Shown: positions 1 through 8,958, counted from the stretch's first letter. The stretch is 64,000 bases of DNA from Thalassobellus citreus (GCF_044385915.1 NZ_JBISCC010000120.1:124001-188000); one strand, 5' to 3'. Numbers and translations: made by a program. The notes: a model not told the origin generated them from the letters alone.

Positions 1-516
1 ATATAACTGCATTTCAGAAATTCCAAATTGTTTTGCTATAATTCGCATTCTAGTTTTTCTGTTTGGGTCGAAAAGTTTTCGCTTTATCATTTTCACTTTT
101 CCTACAGATAGTTTTGCATTTAAACGTTTCTTTTTTCGTTTTATTTTTCCTGCAATAACTAAAGGATTATTTTGATTATGTTTTACCATTTCTGAACGAG
201 TAGCCCATGCTAAATTTTCAGCCGAATTATTTAATTTGTCATGATCTTTATGAATTACAAATCTTTTATTCTCACTGTTTTGAATAAAACATTCGGCTAC
301 AATTTTATGTACATACATTAAATGAATAGTCTTATTTTTTCTAATGGCTGAAAAAGCTTCATATCCATTAATATCTGTCAGTTTAAAATTAAGCTTGCGT
401 TTAGCATGTTTTTCGCTATAAACTCTACCTAAATTCGAAATGTGATAACGTTCTTTAGGTAACCAATCGTCTTTTTGTACAACACACCATTCTTCATTTT
501 TTAATTTAGTTAACAT
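1..516 (-). CDS. NUMOD4/HNH endonuclease-like protein, 3' end outside the window
   Basis: An open frame of 172 codons runs on the minus strand from an ATG at 516 to the window edge with no stop, so the gene is partial here. The N-terminus (EEWCVV, then RYHISNLGRVYS around residues 24-35) resembles the NUMOD4 motif found in HNH homing-type endonucleases. A middle part with VHKIVAECFI, then VIHKDHDKLNNSAENLAWAT (about residues 92-115) matches the core of an HNH nuclease, with H-x2-D-H and the N-x2-NL. The last part is basic and looks like a helix-turn-helix DNA-binding tail. Such genes are common single-copy accessory genes in flavobacteria; DNA nicking or cleavage is inferred. It is divergent from ssb, with a promoter-like TTG-N20-TATATTTC upstream. 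Confidence 0.75.
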   Translation of the reverse strand, partial: MLTKLKNEEWCVVQKDDWLPKERYHISNLGRVYSEKHAKRKLNFKLTDINGYEAFSAIRKNKTIHLMYVHKIVAECFIQNSENKRFVIHKDHDKLNNSAENLAWATRSEMVKHNQNNPLVIAGKIKRKKKRLNAKLSVGKVKMIKRKLFDPNRKTRMRIIAKQFGISEMQLY

Positions 517-538
517 ATTTTTAGTTTTTGAGAGAACC

Positions 539-569
539 GAAATATACAATATTTTTTATCCGTTTACAA
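539..569 (-). promoter_or_regulatory. Promoter-like element of the HNH gene with phased TACAAA boxes
   Basis: Read on the minus strand, TTG (567-569) is followed after 20 bases by TATATTTC (539-546), one mismatch from the flavobacterial TAnnTTTG -7 element. The TTG lies inside the first of three TACAAA boxes (565-570, 575-580, 585-590) spaced exactly 10 bp apart. The phasing would place the boxes on one face of the helix, as expected for a bound regulator; that is inference. Confidence 0.4.
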
Positions 570-656
570 ACGACTACAAATACTTACAAACGGAAGTAAG
601 TATTTATGTACCGAATAATTTTTAAAACCTAATACATCTTTGCAGTGTCGAATTTA

Positions 657-675
657 TACTGGACTTGTTTCAGTA
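657..675. repeat. Degenerate small palindrome upstream of ssb
   Basis: ACTG (658-661) and CAGT (671-674) flank GACTTGTTT. It resembles, imperfectly, the CCTGAA-N5-TTCAGG palindromes at 714-732 and 32745-32763 and may be a decayed copy of the same family. Confidence 0.3.
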
Positions 676-713
676 ACTCATTTACAAAACGACAATTAGG
701 AAAATTAAAAAGC

Positions 714-732
714 TCCTGAAACGAATTCAGGA
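714..732. repeat. Small dispersed palindrome, type B (TCCTGAA-N5-TTCAGGA)
   Basis: Seven-base arms TCCTGAA and TTCAGGA are perfectly complementary with a 5-base loop. A second copy with identical arms and the same loop length lies at 32745-32763, in another intergenic gap. Here it falls 36 bases before the ssb start, so it would form a hairpin in the ssb leader if transcribed. Confidence 0.6.
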
Positions 733-768
733 TATAGTATTAACTGTTTAACAATTAAATTAAAAATT

Positions 769-1101
769 ATGAGCACACTTAGAAACAAAGTACAGTTGAT
801 TGGTAACTTAGGAAACGACCCAGAAATCATCAATCTAGAATCTGGAAAAACATTAGCAAAATTTAATATTGCTACAAACGAAAGCTACACCAATAATAAA
901 GGTGAAAAAATTACAGATACACAATGGCATAATATTGTGGCTTGGGGAAAAACTGCTGAGATAATTGAAAAATATGTAACCAAAGGAAAAGAAGTTGCTA
1001 TTGAAGGTAAATTAACATCTCGTAGTTATGATGATAAAGAAGGTAACAAACGTTTTATTACAGAAGTAGTTTGTAGTGAGTTGTTAATGTTAGGGAAATA
1101 A
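769..1101 (+). CDS. ssb: Single-stranded DNA-binding protein (short form)
   Basis: This 110-residue protein binds single-stranded DNA during replication, repair or recombination. The N-terminus (NKVQLIGNLGNDPE), the WHNIVAWGKTAE strand (about residues 53-64) and the YVTKGKEVAIEGKL strand (about 68-81) are the hallmarks of the bacterial SSB OB fold, which fills nearly the whole protein. It stops right after the fold and lacks the acidic C-terminal tail (DDDIPF-type) that recruits other proteins in full-length SSB. A longer, tailed SSB elsewhere in the genome is therefore likely, with this one a secondary form; that is inference. The leader is unusual in containing small palindromes. A bidirectional terminator follows. 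Confidence 0.93.
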   Translation: MSTLRNKVQLIGNLGNDPEIINLESGKTLAKFNIATNESYTNNKGEKITDTQWHNIVAWGKTAEIIEKYVTKGKEVAIEGKLTSRSYDDKEGNKRFITEVVCSELLMLGK

Positions 1102-1126
1102 ATACTTAACCTATTATATTTTTATT

Positions 1127-1168
1127 AAAACGAGATTTCTTTAAAAAAGGAATCTCGTTTATTTTTTA
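1127..1168. terminator. Bidirectional terminator between ssb and nadB
   Basis: AACGAGATT near 1129 pairs with AATCTCGTT near 1151-1159, with A-rich flank on one side and T-rich on the other. It lies between the convergent ends of ssb and nadB, and overlaps the last codons of nadB. Confidence 0.8.
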
Positions 1169-2715
1169 ACGTTATCAACATTGTAATAACCGCCTTTATT
1201 TTCGGTTCTATCTAAAGACTGTCTCACAATTAAATGTGCAATGTTCACCATATTTCGTAATTCACAAAGCGATGTTGTTATTTTAGATTCTTTATATAAA
1301 TCTTCAACTTCATTATAAATTAAATCTAAATGTTTTATGGCGCGTTTTAAACGCTCATTACTTCTTACAATACCAACATAATTACGCATTAAAGCCTGCA
1401 ATTGCTTAAGGTTGTGCTGAATTAAAATATGCTCTTTTGCAATGGTAGTACCTTCATCATTCCAATCTGGGATTGTTACATCAACAACAGACTCTTCATG
1501 CTTAGCATGGTATTTAAAAATATTATGTGCATACACCAAAGCTTCTAATAACGAATTTGATGCTAACCTATTTGCACCATGTAAACCTGTTCTAGAACAT
1601 TCGCCACAGGCAAATAAATTGGTAATGGTTGTCTTTCCTTTTTTATTCACTTTAATACCTCCACATAAATAATGAGATGCAGGAACAACTGGAATCCAAT
1701 CGGTTTTAATATCAATATGGTGTTCTAAACATTTATTATAAATATTAGGAAAATGCTTTATAAAAGCATCCATATCTAAATGCGTACAATCTAAATACAC
1801 ATGCGCTTCTCCAGATTTTTTTAACTCGTTATCAATACTTTGAGACACAATATCTCTAGAAGCAAGTTCTGCACGCTCATCATAATCTGGCATAAAACGA
1901 TACCCATCCTTGTTTCTAAGATAAGCTCCAAAACCTCTAACTGCTTCAGAAATTAAGAAAGATGATTCTCCTTTTTCCTCATATAAAGCCGTAGGATGAA
2001 ATTGTACAAATTCCATATCTTTAATACGTGCTTTTGCTCTGTAAGCCATGGCAATACCATCGCCAGTTGCAATTACTGGGTTTGTAGTATGCCCATATAC
2101 ACAGCCAATACCACCAGAAGCTAACAGCGTACTATTTGCTTTTATAGTGAAAATATTTCCTGTTTTTTGATTAAAAACATAAGCACCAAAACACTTTAAG
2201 TCTTCTTGATCAAGATCTTTTATGTGGTGATTAGTAACTAAATCTATAGCAAAATGATGTGGTAAAATAGTAATATTTGGTAATTGATGCGCACGTTTTA
2301 ATAAAGCACGTTCAATTTCAAAACCTGTAATGTCTTTATGATGTAACACACGATATTCAGAATGACCTCCTTCTTTTCCTAAATCGAAATCACCACTAGA
2401 GTCTAAATCAAAATTTGCTCCCCAAAGCATCAACTCTTCAAGGCGTTCGGGACCTTCTTTAATAACCATTTTTACAACGGCTTCATTACAAAGTCCATCG
2501 CCGGCAATTAAAGTATCTTTTATATGTTTTTTAAAGGAATCGTTTTCTTTATCTATAACAACAGCAACACCACCTTGTGCATATTTAGTATTCGATTCAT
2601 CCTCACTCGCTTTAGTAACGATAACAACCTTTCTTTCAGGAAATTTTTCAGCTATTTTAACCGAAAACGTTAAACCTGCAATTCCAGAACCAATTACTAA
2701 ATAATTTGTTGTCAT
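1159..2715 (-). CDS. nadB: L-aspartate oxidase
   Basis: NadB oxidises L-aspartate to iminoaspartate, the first step of de novo NAD synthesis, and passes it to quinolinate synthase. The 518-residue protein has the FAD-binding GSGIAG at residues 9-14, the YAQGGVAVV segment near 45-53, the EGGHSEYRVLHHKD region near 115-128, and the C-terminal FAD/substrate signature SRTGLHGANRLASNSLLEA near 373-392. Length and motifs are those of standard L-aspartate oxidase rather than fumarate reductase or succinate dehydrogenase. It starts 6 bases after the nadA stop, so the two are one operon, nadA first. nadC is not in the window. Confidence 0.96.
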   Translation of the reverse strand: MTTNYLVIGSGIAGLTFSVKIAEKFPERKVVIVTKASEDESNTKYAQGGVAVVIDKENDSFKKHIKDTLIAGDGLCNEAVVKMVIKEGPERLEELMLWGANFDLDSSGDFDLGKEGGHSEYRVLHHKDITGFEIERALLKRAHQLPNITILPHHFAIDLVTNHHIKDLDQEDLKCFGAYVFNQKTGNIFTIKANSTLLASGGIGCVYGHTTNPVIATGDGIAMAYRAKARIKDMEFVQFHPTALYEEKGESSFLISEAVRGFGAYLRNKDGYRFMPDYDERAELASRDIVSQSIDNELKKSGEAHVYLDCTHLDMDAFIKHFPNIYNKCLEHHIDIKTDWIPVVPASHYLCGGIKVNKKGKTTITNLFACGECSRTGLHGANRLASNSLLEALVYAHNIFKYHAKHEESVVDVTIPDWNDEGTTIAKEHILIQHNLKQLQALMRNYVGIVRSNERLKRAIKHLDLIYNEVEDLYKESKITTSLCELRNMVNIAHLIVRQSLDRTENKGGYYNVDNVKK

Positions 2716-2721
2716 GATTAT

Positions 2722-3648
2722 TTATTTTGAAAGCTCTAACATACGTTCAATTGGCAATAAAGCACGTTCTCTTATATTTTCAGGAACATCAATTTGTGGC
2801 GACTCGTTAAGTAAGCAATCGTATAATTTTTGAAGCGTATTCATTTTCATAAAGTGACACTCACTACAGGCACAAGTATTATCTTCTTTAGCAGGCGCAG
2901 GAACAAGCTCTGTATTTGGCATTTCTTGTTGCATTTTATGCAAAATACCAGCTTCGGTAGCTACAATAAATTTTTGATCTTGATGATCCTTCACATAATT
3001 TATCATTCCAGAAGTAGAACCAATATATGTTGCTGTATTTAAAATATGTTCTTCAGATTCTGGATGTGCTATAATTTTATAATCTGGATATTTTTTATGT
3101 AATTCAATTAATTTATCCATAGAAAAAGCCTCATGTACAATACAACTACCGTCCCATAAAAGCATATCTCTACCTGTTTCTTTAATTATATAAGCGCCTA
3201 AGTTTTTATCTGGCGCAAAAATAATAGGTGTTTCTTTTGGAATAGATTCTACTATTTTTAAAGCATTTGATGACGTACAAACAATATCACTTAAGGCCTT
3301 AATTTCTGCCGAACAATTTACATAAGTAATAACCACATGATCTGGGTGTGCTTTGGTAAATTTTTCAAAAGCATCTGGCGGACAAGAATCTGCCAACGAA
3401 CAACCTGCATTTAAATCTGGTAAAACAACTGTTTTATCTGGACTTAAAATTTTAGCAGTCTCTGCCATAAAATGAACTCCTGCAAACACAATCATATCGG
3501 CATCAGTTTCTGCTGCCTTTTGCGATAAACCTAAACTATCACCTACATAATCCGCAATATCCTGTATTTCAGCAACCTGATAATAATGTGCTAGAATTAC
3601 AGCATTCTTTTCCTCCTTAAGTCGTTTAATTTCTTTTACTAAATCCAT
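2722..3648 (-). CDS. nadA: Quinolinate synthase
   Basis: NadA condenses iminoaspartate with dihydroxyacetone phosphate to quinolinate, using an oxygen-sensitive [4Fe-4S] cluster. The 308-residue protein shows the AHYYQ motif (residues 20-24), a conserved cysteine in VNCSAE (C112), and the C-terminal cysteine-rich NTCACSECHFMKMNT, which supply cluster ligands in the family. It is the promoter-proximal gene of nadA-nadB. The 80 bases upstream hold three copies of CTTAATTAAAA, two of them arranged as an inverted repeat touching the start region, suggesting repression of NAD synthesis by an unidentified regulator. Confidence 0.96.
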   Translation of the reverse strand: MDLVKEIKRLKEEKNAVILAHYYQVAEIQDIADYVGDSLGLSQKAAETDADMIVFAGVHFMAETAKILSPDKTVVLPDLNAGCSLADSCPPDAFEKFTKAHPDHVVITYVNCSAEIKALSDIVCTSSNALKIVESIPKETPIIFAPDKNLGAYIIKETGRDMLLWDGSCIVHEAFSMDKLIELHKKYPDYKIIAHPESEEHILNTATYIGSTSGMINYVKDHQDQKFIVATEAGILHKMQQEMPNTELVPAPAKEDNTCACSECHFMKMNTLQKLYDCLLNESPQIDVPENIRERALLPIERMLELSK

Positions 3649-3649
3649 C

Positions 3650-3731
3650 CTTAATTAAAATAAATAGTTTTAATTAAGTAAAACCAATAGTTATGCCAAG
3701 GCTTTACTTTTTACAAATATCTTAATTAAAA
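3650..3731 (-). promoter_or_regulatory. Triple CTTAATTAAAA operator candidate upstream of nadA
   Basis: CTTAATTAAAA occurs at 3650-3660 and 3721-3731, and its reverse complement at 3668-3678; the first two form an inverted repeat with a 7-base spacer immediately before the nadA start codon. A GATATTTG near 3711-3718 on the minus strand is one base off the TAnnTTTG -7 element, so the repeats would flank and follow the promoter. Which regulator binds is not known from the sequence. Confidence 0.5.
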
Positions 3732-3873
3732 TTATAACGAATTCAGTTTACCTCAAAAAATAAAGCAAAATTGAAGAGATATTAGCTTTTTAGCAATTAT
3801 TTAAATTCTCATTAAACAAATACTTATTTAATTACTAAAACTAAAACTCTAATCCTTGAAACTAAAATTTAAA

Positions 3874-5703
3874 CTAGGCTAATACTTTAGATTTTTGATT
3901 ATTAATTGACAAGTTTTCAATTTCTAAAGCTATTTGCTTTAATGTTTCTTCTCCTTTATCTAATTCATTTAAAACTTCGTCTTTTATGTCGTGAAATGTG
4001 TTTTTTAAGTCGTTAAATAACGATTTATAATACTCCACACCTTCATTCATATTACGAGTAAATGTTTTAAAATACTTCTCTTCTTTCTTAGTTAACTCTA
4101 TACTTACTTCTTCTAATTTATTTTTCAAATAGTCAATATAAATATAAAGCTCTTTAATAAATATATTAGGACGATCTGTTCTAGAAATCATATTATCTCT
4201 TCCATAAATATGATCGGTCATATTTTTTAAACTCATTAATTTAGAATAATATGCCATATTTGGACCTGGACAAATAGATACTCCTGTTCCTAATCCTTTT
4301 GTTTCTAAATTATAAGCCAATAAAGCAGATGTACCTAAACCAACACATGTGCAAGATTTTTCGACTATTTTATTAAATTTTATTTGATAATCTGCTCCTG
4401 ATAAACCTTCGCTATCTAACTCCTTTATTTTTGAATATTGGTATTCTCTTGACGCTATACAAATGCCTTTATCGTTAAATTCTTTGTTTAGTGACACAAA
4501 CTTTTTAGGACAAGAACTCCCTGGTCTCCCTTTATTTATTAAGGCTTCTTTTTCTAAATCTTTCGTATTTGCTCTAAGGTTATTAAACGGAATTCCTAAA
4601 GGAGAAATATCACTTAAATACAAATCCTTTTCCTTAGCATCAATTAAATTATCTATAGTTTTTTCATCAACAGTTGTAGCTTCTGGAACTAATAAAAAAG
4701 GCGTTCCCCAACCTACAGCATCTAAATTATATTCATCAATTAAAAACTCTTGCTCTTCATGCGTACCAATGCCACCTTGAGCCGTAATATCTATTTTTAA
4801 TGGTGCTTTAGAAATAATACGTCCTTGATTTTCTAATTCTTGATTCAACAATGTTTCAATAGACGCTCTTAACTCTTCTCTTTTTTCTTTAAATTCTGCT
4901 AAAACAGGTCCTAATAAATAACCATCTGTTGCAAAAGCATGACCACCACAGTTAAGTCCAGATTCTATTCTGTATTCTGAAACCCACAATCCTTTTTTAG
5001 CTAAAAACTTGCCTTGAATTAATGCCGATCTATAATCACTTACTTTTAAAATAATTTTCTTTTTAAAAGTTCCATCTTCGGTTGGATAAAAATCATCAAA
5101 CTGCCCCATGTATGCATACAATCTAGGATTCATTCCTGCAGATAATACTACCGAAGCGTTTAATTTACTATTTGCAAAACCCCTTAAAGCAGCATGTGCA
5201 TCATTATATTCTGAAGGTAATTGCTCATTTTTAATATAGTTGTCTTTATCAACCTTAGTCATGATATTTACATCTATACTTCCTTTTACTAAGTTTTTAG
5301 ACGCCCAACTTTTAATTTCAGAAACATTAAACCCAGTTTCTGTTAATTTTTTAAACTCTTCTTTTATTGATGAGTTTGAAGGCAACATATTAATATAAGC
5401 CTTCATATCATCACTCTTTTCAAGTGTTATGTTTTTTAACGCTTCAAACTTTTTATCAACGGCATCGTTTATCAAGTTTAAATAAGAAGTGATTCTTTTT
5501 GCTCTAAAATCGTCTACTTTATCTGTGATTTCGCTATAAGGAATCTCAAATTTCTCACTATACATTTTTCTTAATTTCTCTATAAGAATATCATCTACCA
5601 AAGAAATAACAGAATCTATACCATATTGAGCCACCTTTAAAGGAGAATCTATTGTGAATCCAATTCCCATTACTGGAATATGAAATGAATGTGCTTTTTT
5701 CAT
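3874..5703 (-). CDS. Conserved-looking protein of unknown function, possible TIM-barrel enzyme
   Basis: I do not recognise a named family. The open frame extends to 5832, but the AT-rich extension looks non-coding and ATG at 5703 gives MKKAHSFHIPVMGIGFTID, a much better N-terminus; the protein is then 609 residues. It has no signal peptide or membrane segment. IDITAQGGIGTHEEQ and DAVGWGTPFLLVPEAT in the middle look like strand-turn elements of a phosphate- or flavin-binding TIM barrel (compare 2-nitropropane dioxygenase or glutamate synthase barrels), but this is only suggestive. Cysteines sit in glycine- or proline-flanked motifs: C252 (NCGGH), C398 (SSCPKK), C415, C451/C453 (SCTCVG) and C478 (SICPGP), which could bind metal or a cluster. 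The C-terminal 100 residues are charged and helical. It is divergent from PEP carboxylase. Confidence 0.7.
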   Translation of the reverse strand: MKKAHSFHIPVMGIGFTIDSPLKVAQYGIDSVISLVDDILIEKLRKMYSEKFEIPYSEITDKVDDFRAKRITSYLNLINDAVDKKFEALKNITLEKSDDMKAYINMLPSNSSIKEEFKKLTETGFNVSEIKSWASKNLVKGSIDVNIMTKVDKDNYIKNEQLPSEYNDAHAALRGFANSKLNASVVLSAGMNPRLYAYMGQFDDFYPTEDGTFKKKIILKVSDYRSALIQGKFLAKKGLWVSEYRIESGLNCGGHAFATDGYLLGPVLAEFKEKREELRASIETLLNQELENQGRIISKAPLKIDITAQGGIGTHEEQEFLIDEYNLDAVGWGTPFLLVPEATTVDEKTIDNLIDAKEKDLYLSDISPLGIPFNNLRANTKDLEKEALINKGRPGSSCPKKFVSLNKEFNDKGICIASREYQYSKIKELDSEGLSGADYQIKFNKIVEKSCTCVGLGTSALLAYNLETKGLGTGVSICPGPNMAYYSKLMSLKNMTDHIYGRDNMISRTDRPNIFIKELYIYIDYLKNKLEEVSIELTKKEEKYFKTFTRNMNEGVEYYKSLFNDLKNTFHDIKDEVLNELDKGEETLKQIALEIENLSINNQKSKVLA

Positions 5704-6032
5704 GTGCTTTAGTTTATCAATTATCACATGTAACAGCCATAAATAATTATGGGTATTACATCTATATATTATTATATATAATAATCTGTAAAAGTATGCC
5801 GTTCTTTTACCTCGAAATATGATATATATCATACTTTCACGTAAGCAGTTTCTTAAAAACGCCTATTTAATTTGGGGTATTGATTAGAAAGATATGGTGA
5901 TAGCTCCTGTTTTTTTTAATTATTCTTAACTAGAATTCATCAAACAACAAAAATTGATAAAACTTTAGCAAGACCTCGTTCCTTAACTTAAGCTTTACTA
6001 TTTTTATGACTAATTTTCAATAGAACGATACC

Positions 6033-8624
6033 ATGTCAGTAGAGCCGAAATTAACACGATTTAAACAAAGCGTTTTGTCAAAATATCAAATATACAATAG
6101 TATATTTATGACACTACCTTTTGATACTATAACAAAAACAGGAGTTCTTCTTCCTTTATTTCATGAAACTTGTGAAAAAGGGTTTAAAAACGGAGACGAC
6201 CCAACCACAATTGTAGATACTTTTTTTAAGAAATACCAAGGAAGACGTTCTAAAGAAAGCCAAATAAACCTATTATTTAGATTTATACAATATATAGAGC
6301 GTCAAGTTGTATTATTTGATGCGGTTGAAGATGCTGCTTTCCCAGTTGTAAATAACATGGAAGGTATTGGTACTTTAAGAAACCTTAAAGAAACGGCTAC
6401 TTCTGAAAACAAATTAGAAGAATTAAAAAACTATTTAGAAGAATTTAAAGTTCGTATTGTTTTAACAGCGCATCCAACACAATTTTATCCAGGAACTGTA
6501 CTTGGTATTATTACCGATTTAACAGCAGCTATTAAAAACAATGATCTATCTGGAATTAATGATTTGTTTGCTCAATTAGGAAAAACACCTTTCTTTAAAC
6601 ATGAAAAGCCAACGCCTTATGATGAAGCAAAAAGCTTAATATGGTATTTAGAAAATGTTTTTTATCATTCTTTTGGAGAAATTTATAATTATATTCAACA
6701 GAATATTTACGACGATGGTAAAAAACACAACGAAATAATTAACATTGGCTTTTGGCCTGGTGGTGACCGAGATGGAAACCCTTTTGTAAAACCAGACACC
6801 ACATTAAAAGTTGCTAATAAGCTAAAACAAGCTGTATTAAAAAAATACTATTCAGATCTTAAAAATTTAAGACGTAAGCTAACCTTTAGAGGTGTTGAAA
6901 ATCGTATTATTCGTTTAGAAACTATCGTATATAACTATAGCGTAAATTTAAATGCTTCTGAAACCATTACAGCAAAAGAGCTTCTTTCAGAATTATTAAG
7001 TATTAGAGACCTTATTATAGAAAAACACCAATCTTTATATGTAAGCGAAATAAATAACTTAATAAATAGAATTCACCTGTTTGGTTTTAATTTTGCAACT
7101 TTAGATATTCGTCAAGATAGTAGAATTCACCATGGTGTATTTACAACTGTTATTAATAATTTAATTGAAAATGGACACGAATCGTTCCCTAAAAATTATC
7201 ATGATTTATCTGATGAGGAACAAGTAAAAATTTTATCAGAAGTAAAAACAGACTCACTTATAGATATTGATGTTTTTGAAGATGAAATGACTCATAATAC
7301 GTTAAAAACTATTAAAGTTATTAAAGATATACAAAAATCTAATGGAGAACGAGGTGCTAATAGATACATTATTAGTAACAACCAAACGGCTCTTAATGTG
7401 ATGCAACTTTTTGCGATGCTAAAACTAACAGCATTTCAAGAAGATTTAACAGTAGACGTAGCACCACTTTTTGAAACAATTCCAGATTTAGAAAATGCGC
7501 CAGATGTTATGGAGCAACTATATACGAATCCTGCATATAGAGCACATCTAGAACGTCGTGGTAACAAACAAACTATTATGCTTGGTTTCTCTGACGGAAC
7601 AAAAGATGGTGGTTATTTAATGGCAAACTGGGGAATTTATAAAGCTAAAGAACTGCTTACCGAAATGTCTAGAAAATACGACATTACTGCTATATTCTTT
7701 GACGGACGTGGTGGACCTCCTGCACGTGGAGGTGGAAAAACACACCAATTCTATTCTTCTTTAGGACCAACTATTGAAGACAAAGAAGTACAACTTACTA
7801 TACAAGGACAAACCATTAGTTCTAATTTCGGAACTTTAGATTCGTCGCAATATAACTTAGAACAACTTATTAGTTCTGGTATGTCTAACCGTATTGGAAA
7901 AGACAAACATTTAATGTCTAAAGAAGACAAAGCTGTTATGACTGACTTAGCTGAAACAAGCTATGAAGCATACAAAAACTTTAAAAAGCATGAAATGTTC
8001 ATTCCTTACTTAGAAAGAATGAGTACTTTAAAATTTTATGCAAAAACCAATATTGGTAGTAGACCATCTAAAAGAGGAACTTCTGATAAATTAATATTTT
8101 CAGATTTAAGAGCTATTCCTTTTGTGGGGTCTTGGAGTCAGTTAAAACAAAACGTTCCTGGTTTTTATGGCGTTGGTACAGCACTAAAAAAGTATGAAGA
8201 AAAAGGAGAATTTTATAAAGTAGAACAACTTTACAAAAACTCTAAATTCTTTAAAACACTTTTAGAAAACAGTATGATGTCTTTAACCAAATCGTTTTTC
8301 GATTTAACTAAATACATGTCTAAAGACGAAGAATTTGGTGATTTCTGGAAGATTATTTACGCAGAGTACAATACCACAAAATCACTTTTACTTAAACTTA
8401 CAGGCTACAAAGAACTTATGGAAAATGAGCCTTCTGGAAAAGCGTCTATTGAAGTAAGAGAATCTATAGTTTTACCATTACTTACAATACAACAATATGC
8501 TCTTAAAAAAATTCAAGAGCTTATGAAAGAAGACGTAAAAGACGAAGAACAATTAAAAATATATGAAAAAATTGTAACACGTTCTTTGTTTGGAAATATT
8601 AATGCGAGTAGAAATTCTGCTTAA
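6033..8624 (+). CDS. ppc: Phosphoenolpyruvate carboxylase
   Basis: PEPC carboxylates phosphoenolpyruvate with bicarbonate to oxaloacetate, replenishing the TCA cycle. The 863-residue length is typical. The first active-site signature VLTAHPTQ contains the catalytic histidine (H147). FWPGGDRDGNP follows about 100 residues later. The second signature appears as GFSDGTKDGGYLMANW, and the glycine-rich loop as DGRGGPPARGGG (R559). The C-terminus ends NASRNSA, where most enzymes end in a closely similar N-T-G that lies in the active site, so the last residues are a mild variation. It is monocistronic, with a strong terminator downstream. Next to ammonium uptake and glutamate synthase genes, it may supply carbon skeletons for nitrogen assimilation; that link is inferred from position. 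Confidence 0.96.
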   Translation: MSVEPKLTRFKQSVLSKYQIYNSIFMTLPFDTITKTGVLLPLFHETCEKGFKNGDDPTTIVDTFFKKYQGRRSKESQINLLFRFIQYIERQVVLFDAVEDAAFPVVNNMEGIGTLRNLKETATSENKLEELKNYLEEFKVRIVLTAHPTQFYPGTVLGIITDLTAAIKNNDLSGINDLFAQLGKTPFFKHEKPTPYDEAKSLIWYLENVFYHSFGEIYNYIQQNIYDDGKKHNEIINIGFWPGGDRDGNPFVKPDTTLKVANKLKQAVLKKYYSDLKNLRRKLTFRGVENRIIRLETIVYNYSVNLNASETITAKELLSELLSIRDLIIEKHQSLYVSEINNLINRIHLFGFNFATLDIRQDSRIHHGVFTTVINNLIENGHESFPKNYHDLSDEEQVKILSEVKTDSLIDIDVFEDEMTHNTLKTIKVIKDIQKSNGERGANRYIISNNQTALNVMQLFAMLKLTAFQEDLTVDVAPLFETIPDLENAPDVMEQLYTNPAYRAHLERRGNKQTIMLGFSDGTKDGGYLMANWGIYKAKELLTEMSRKYDITAIFFDGRGGPPARGGGKTHQFYSSLGPTIEDKEVQLTIQGQTISSNFGTLDSSQYNLEQLISSGMSNRIGKDKHLMSKEDKAVMTDLAETSYEAYKNFKKHEMFIPYLERMSTLKFYAKTNIGSRPSKRGTSDKLIFSDLRAIPFVGSWSQLKQNVPGFYGVGTALKKYEEKGEFYKVEQLYKNSKFFKTLLENSMMSLTKSFFDLTKYMSKDEEFGDFWKIIYAEYNTTKSLLLKLTGYKELMENEPSGKASIEVRESIVLPLLTIQQYALKKIQELMKEDVKDEEQLKIYEKIVTRSLFGNINASRNSA

Positions 8625-8650
8625 TTAGTATTTAAAAATATTTATATAAT

Positions 8651-8683
8651 AAAAAAACCTTCCTCAATCAGAAGGTTTTTTTT
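8651..8683 (+). terminator. Terminator after ppc
   Basis: AACCTTC (8657-8663) pairs with GAAGGTT (8671-8677), followed by a run of T, 30 bases after the ppc stop. Confidence 0.85.
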
Positions 8684-8893
8684 ATGCATTAAATTCACGC
8701 TCTTAAGTTTAATAATTACCACTAAAACCATATTTATCAGAACCTAAAATGGATTATAAAAATTAATTTTCAACAACCATTAGAGAAGGAGAAAGGCTTT
8801 AAAAACAACCGTTATTCTTAACACCTACAGTAGCAATAAATCCTGTTGTGTAATAAATTGAATTCTGCTTAGGTTAAAAAGATATATTCAAAT

Positions 8894-8930
8894 AAAAAGG
8901 ATGCCTTACATAAAGTAAGACATCCTTTTT
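8894..8930 (-). terminator. Terminator after the distal amt gene
   Basis: AAAAAGGATG-CTTAC pairs with GTAAG-CATCCTTTTT around a 5-base loop with one mismatch each side. It lies just past the minus-strand amt stop; the symmetric A and T tracts make it usable from both sides. Confidence 0.85.
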
Positions 8931-8958
8931 AACACTAACTAAATATTATTATATTCTA

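Larger units (their letters stand above)
8625..8958. other. Intergenic gap between ppc and amt, possible decayed coding remnant
   Basis: Apart from the two terminators at its ends, I see no gene. On the minus strand two short stop-terminated stretches can be read (GFIATVGVKNNGCF and GSDKYGFSGNY) that look protein-like but lack a start or continuity. They could be remnants of a degraded gene or chance. Confidence 0.3.

Noticed and set aside
5755..5790. ATAT-rich inverted repeat near the start of the 609-residue gene
   Set aside because: Simple AT alternation is self-complementary by composition and gives no evidence of a specific site.
5704..5832. 43-codon N-terminal extension of the 609-residue protein
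   Set aside because: The extension is AT-rich, with a run of Y, I and L codons from an ATAT tract, and the ATG at 5703 gives a sensible N-terminus.
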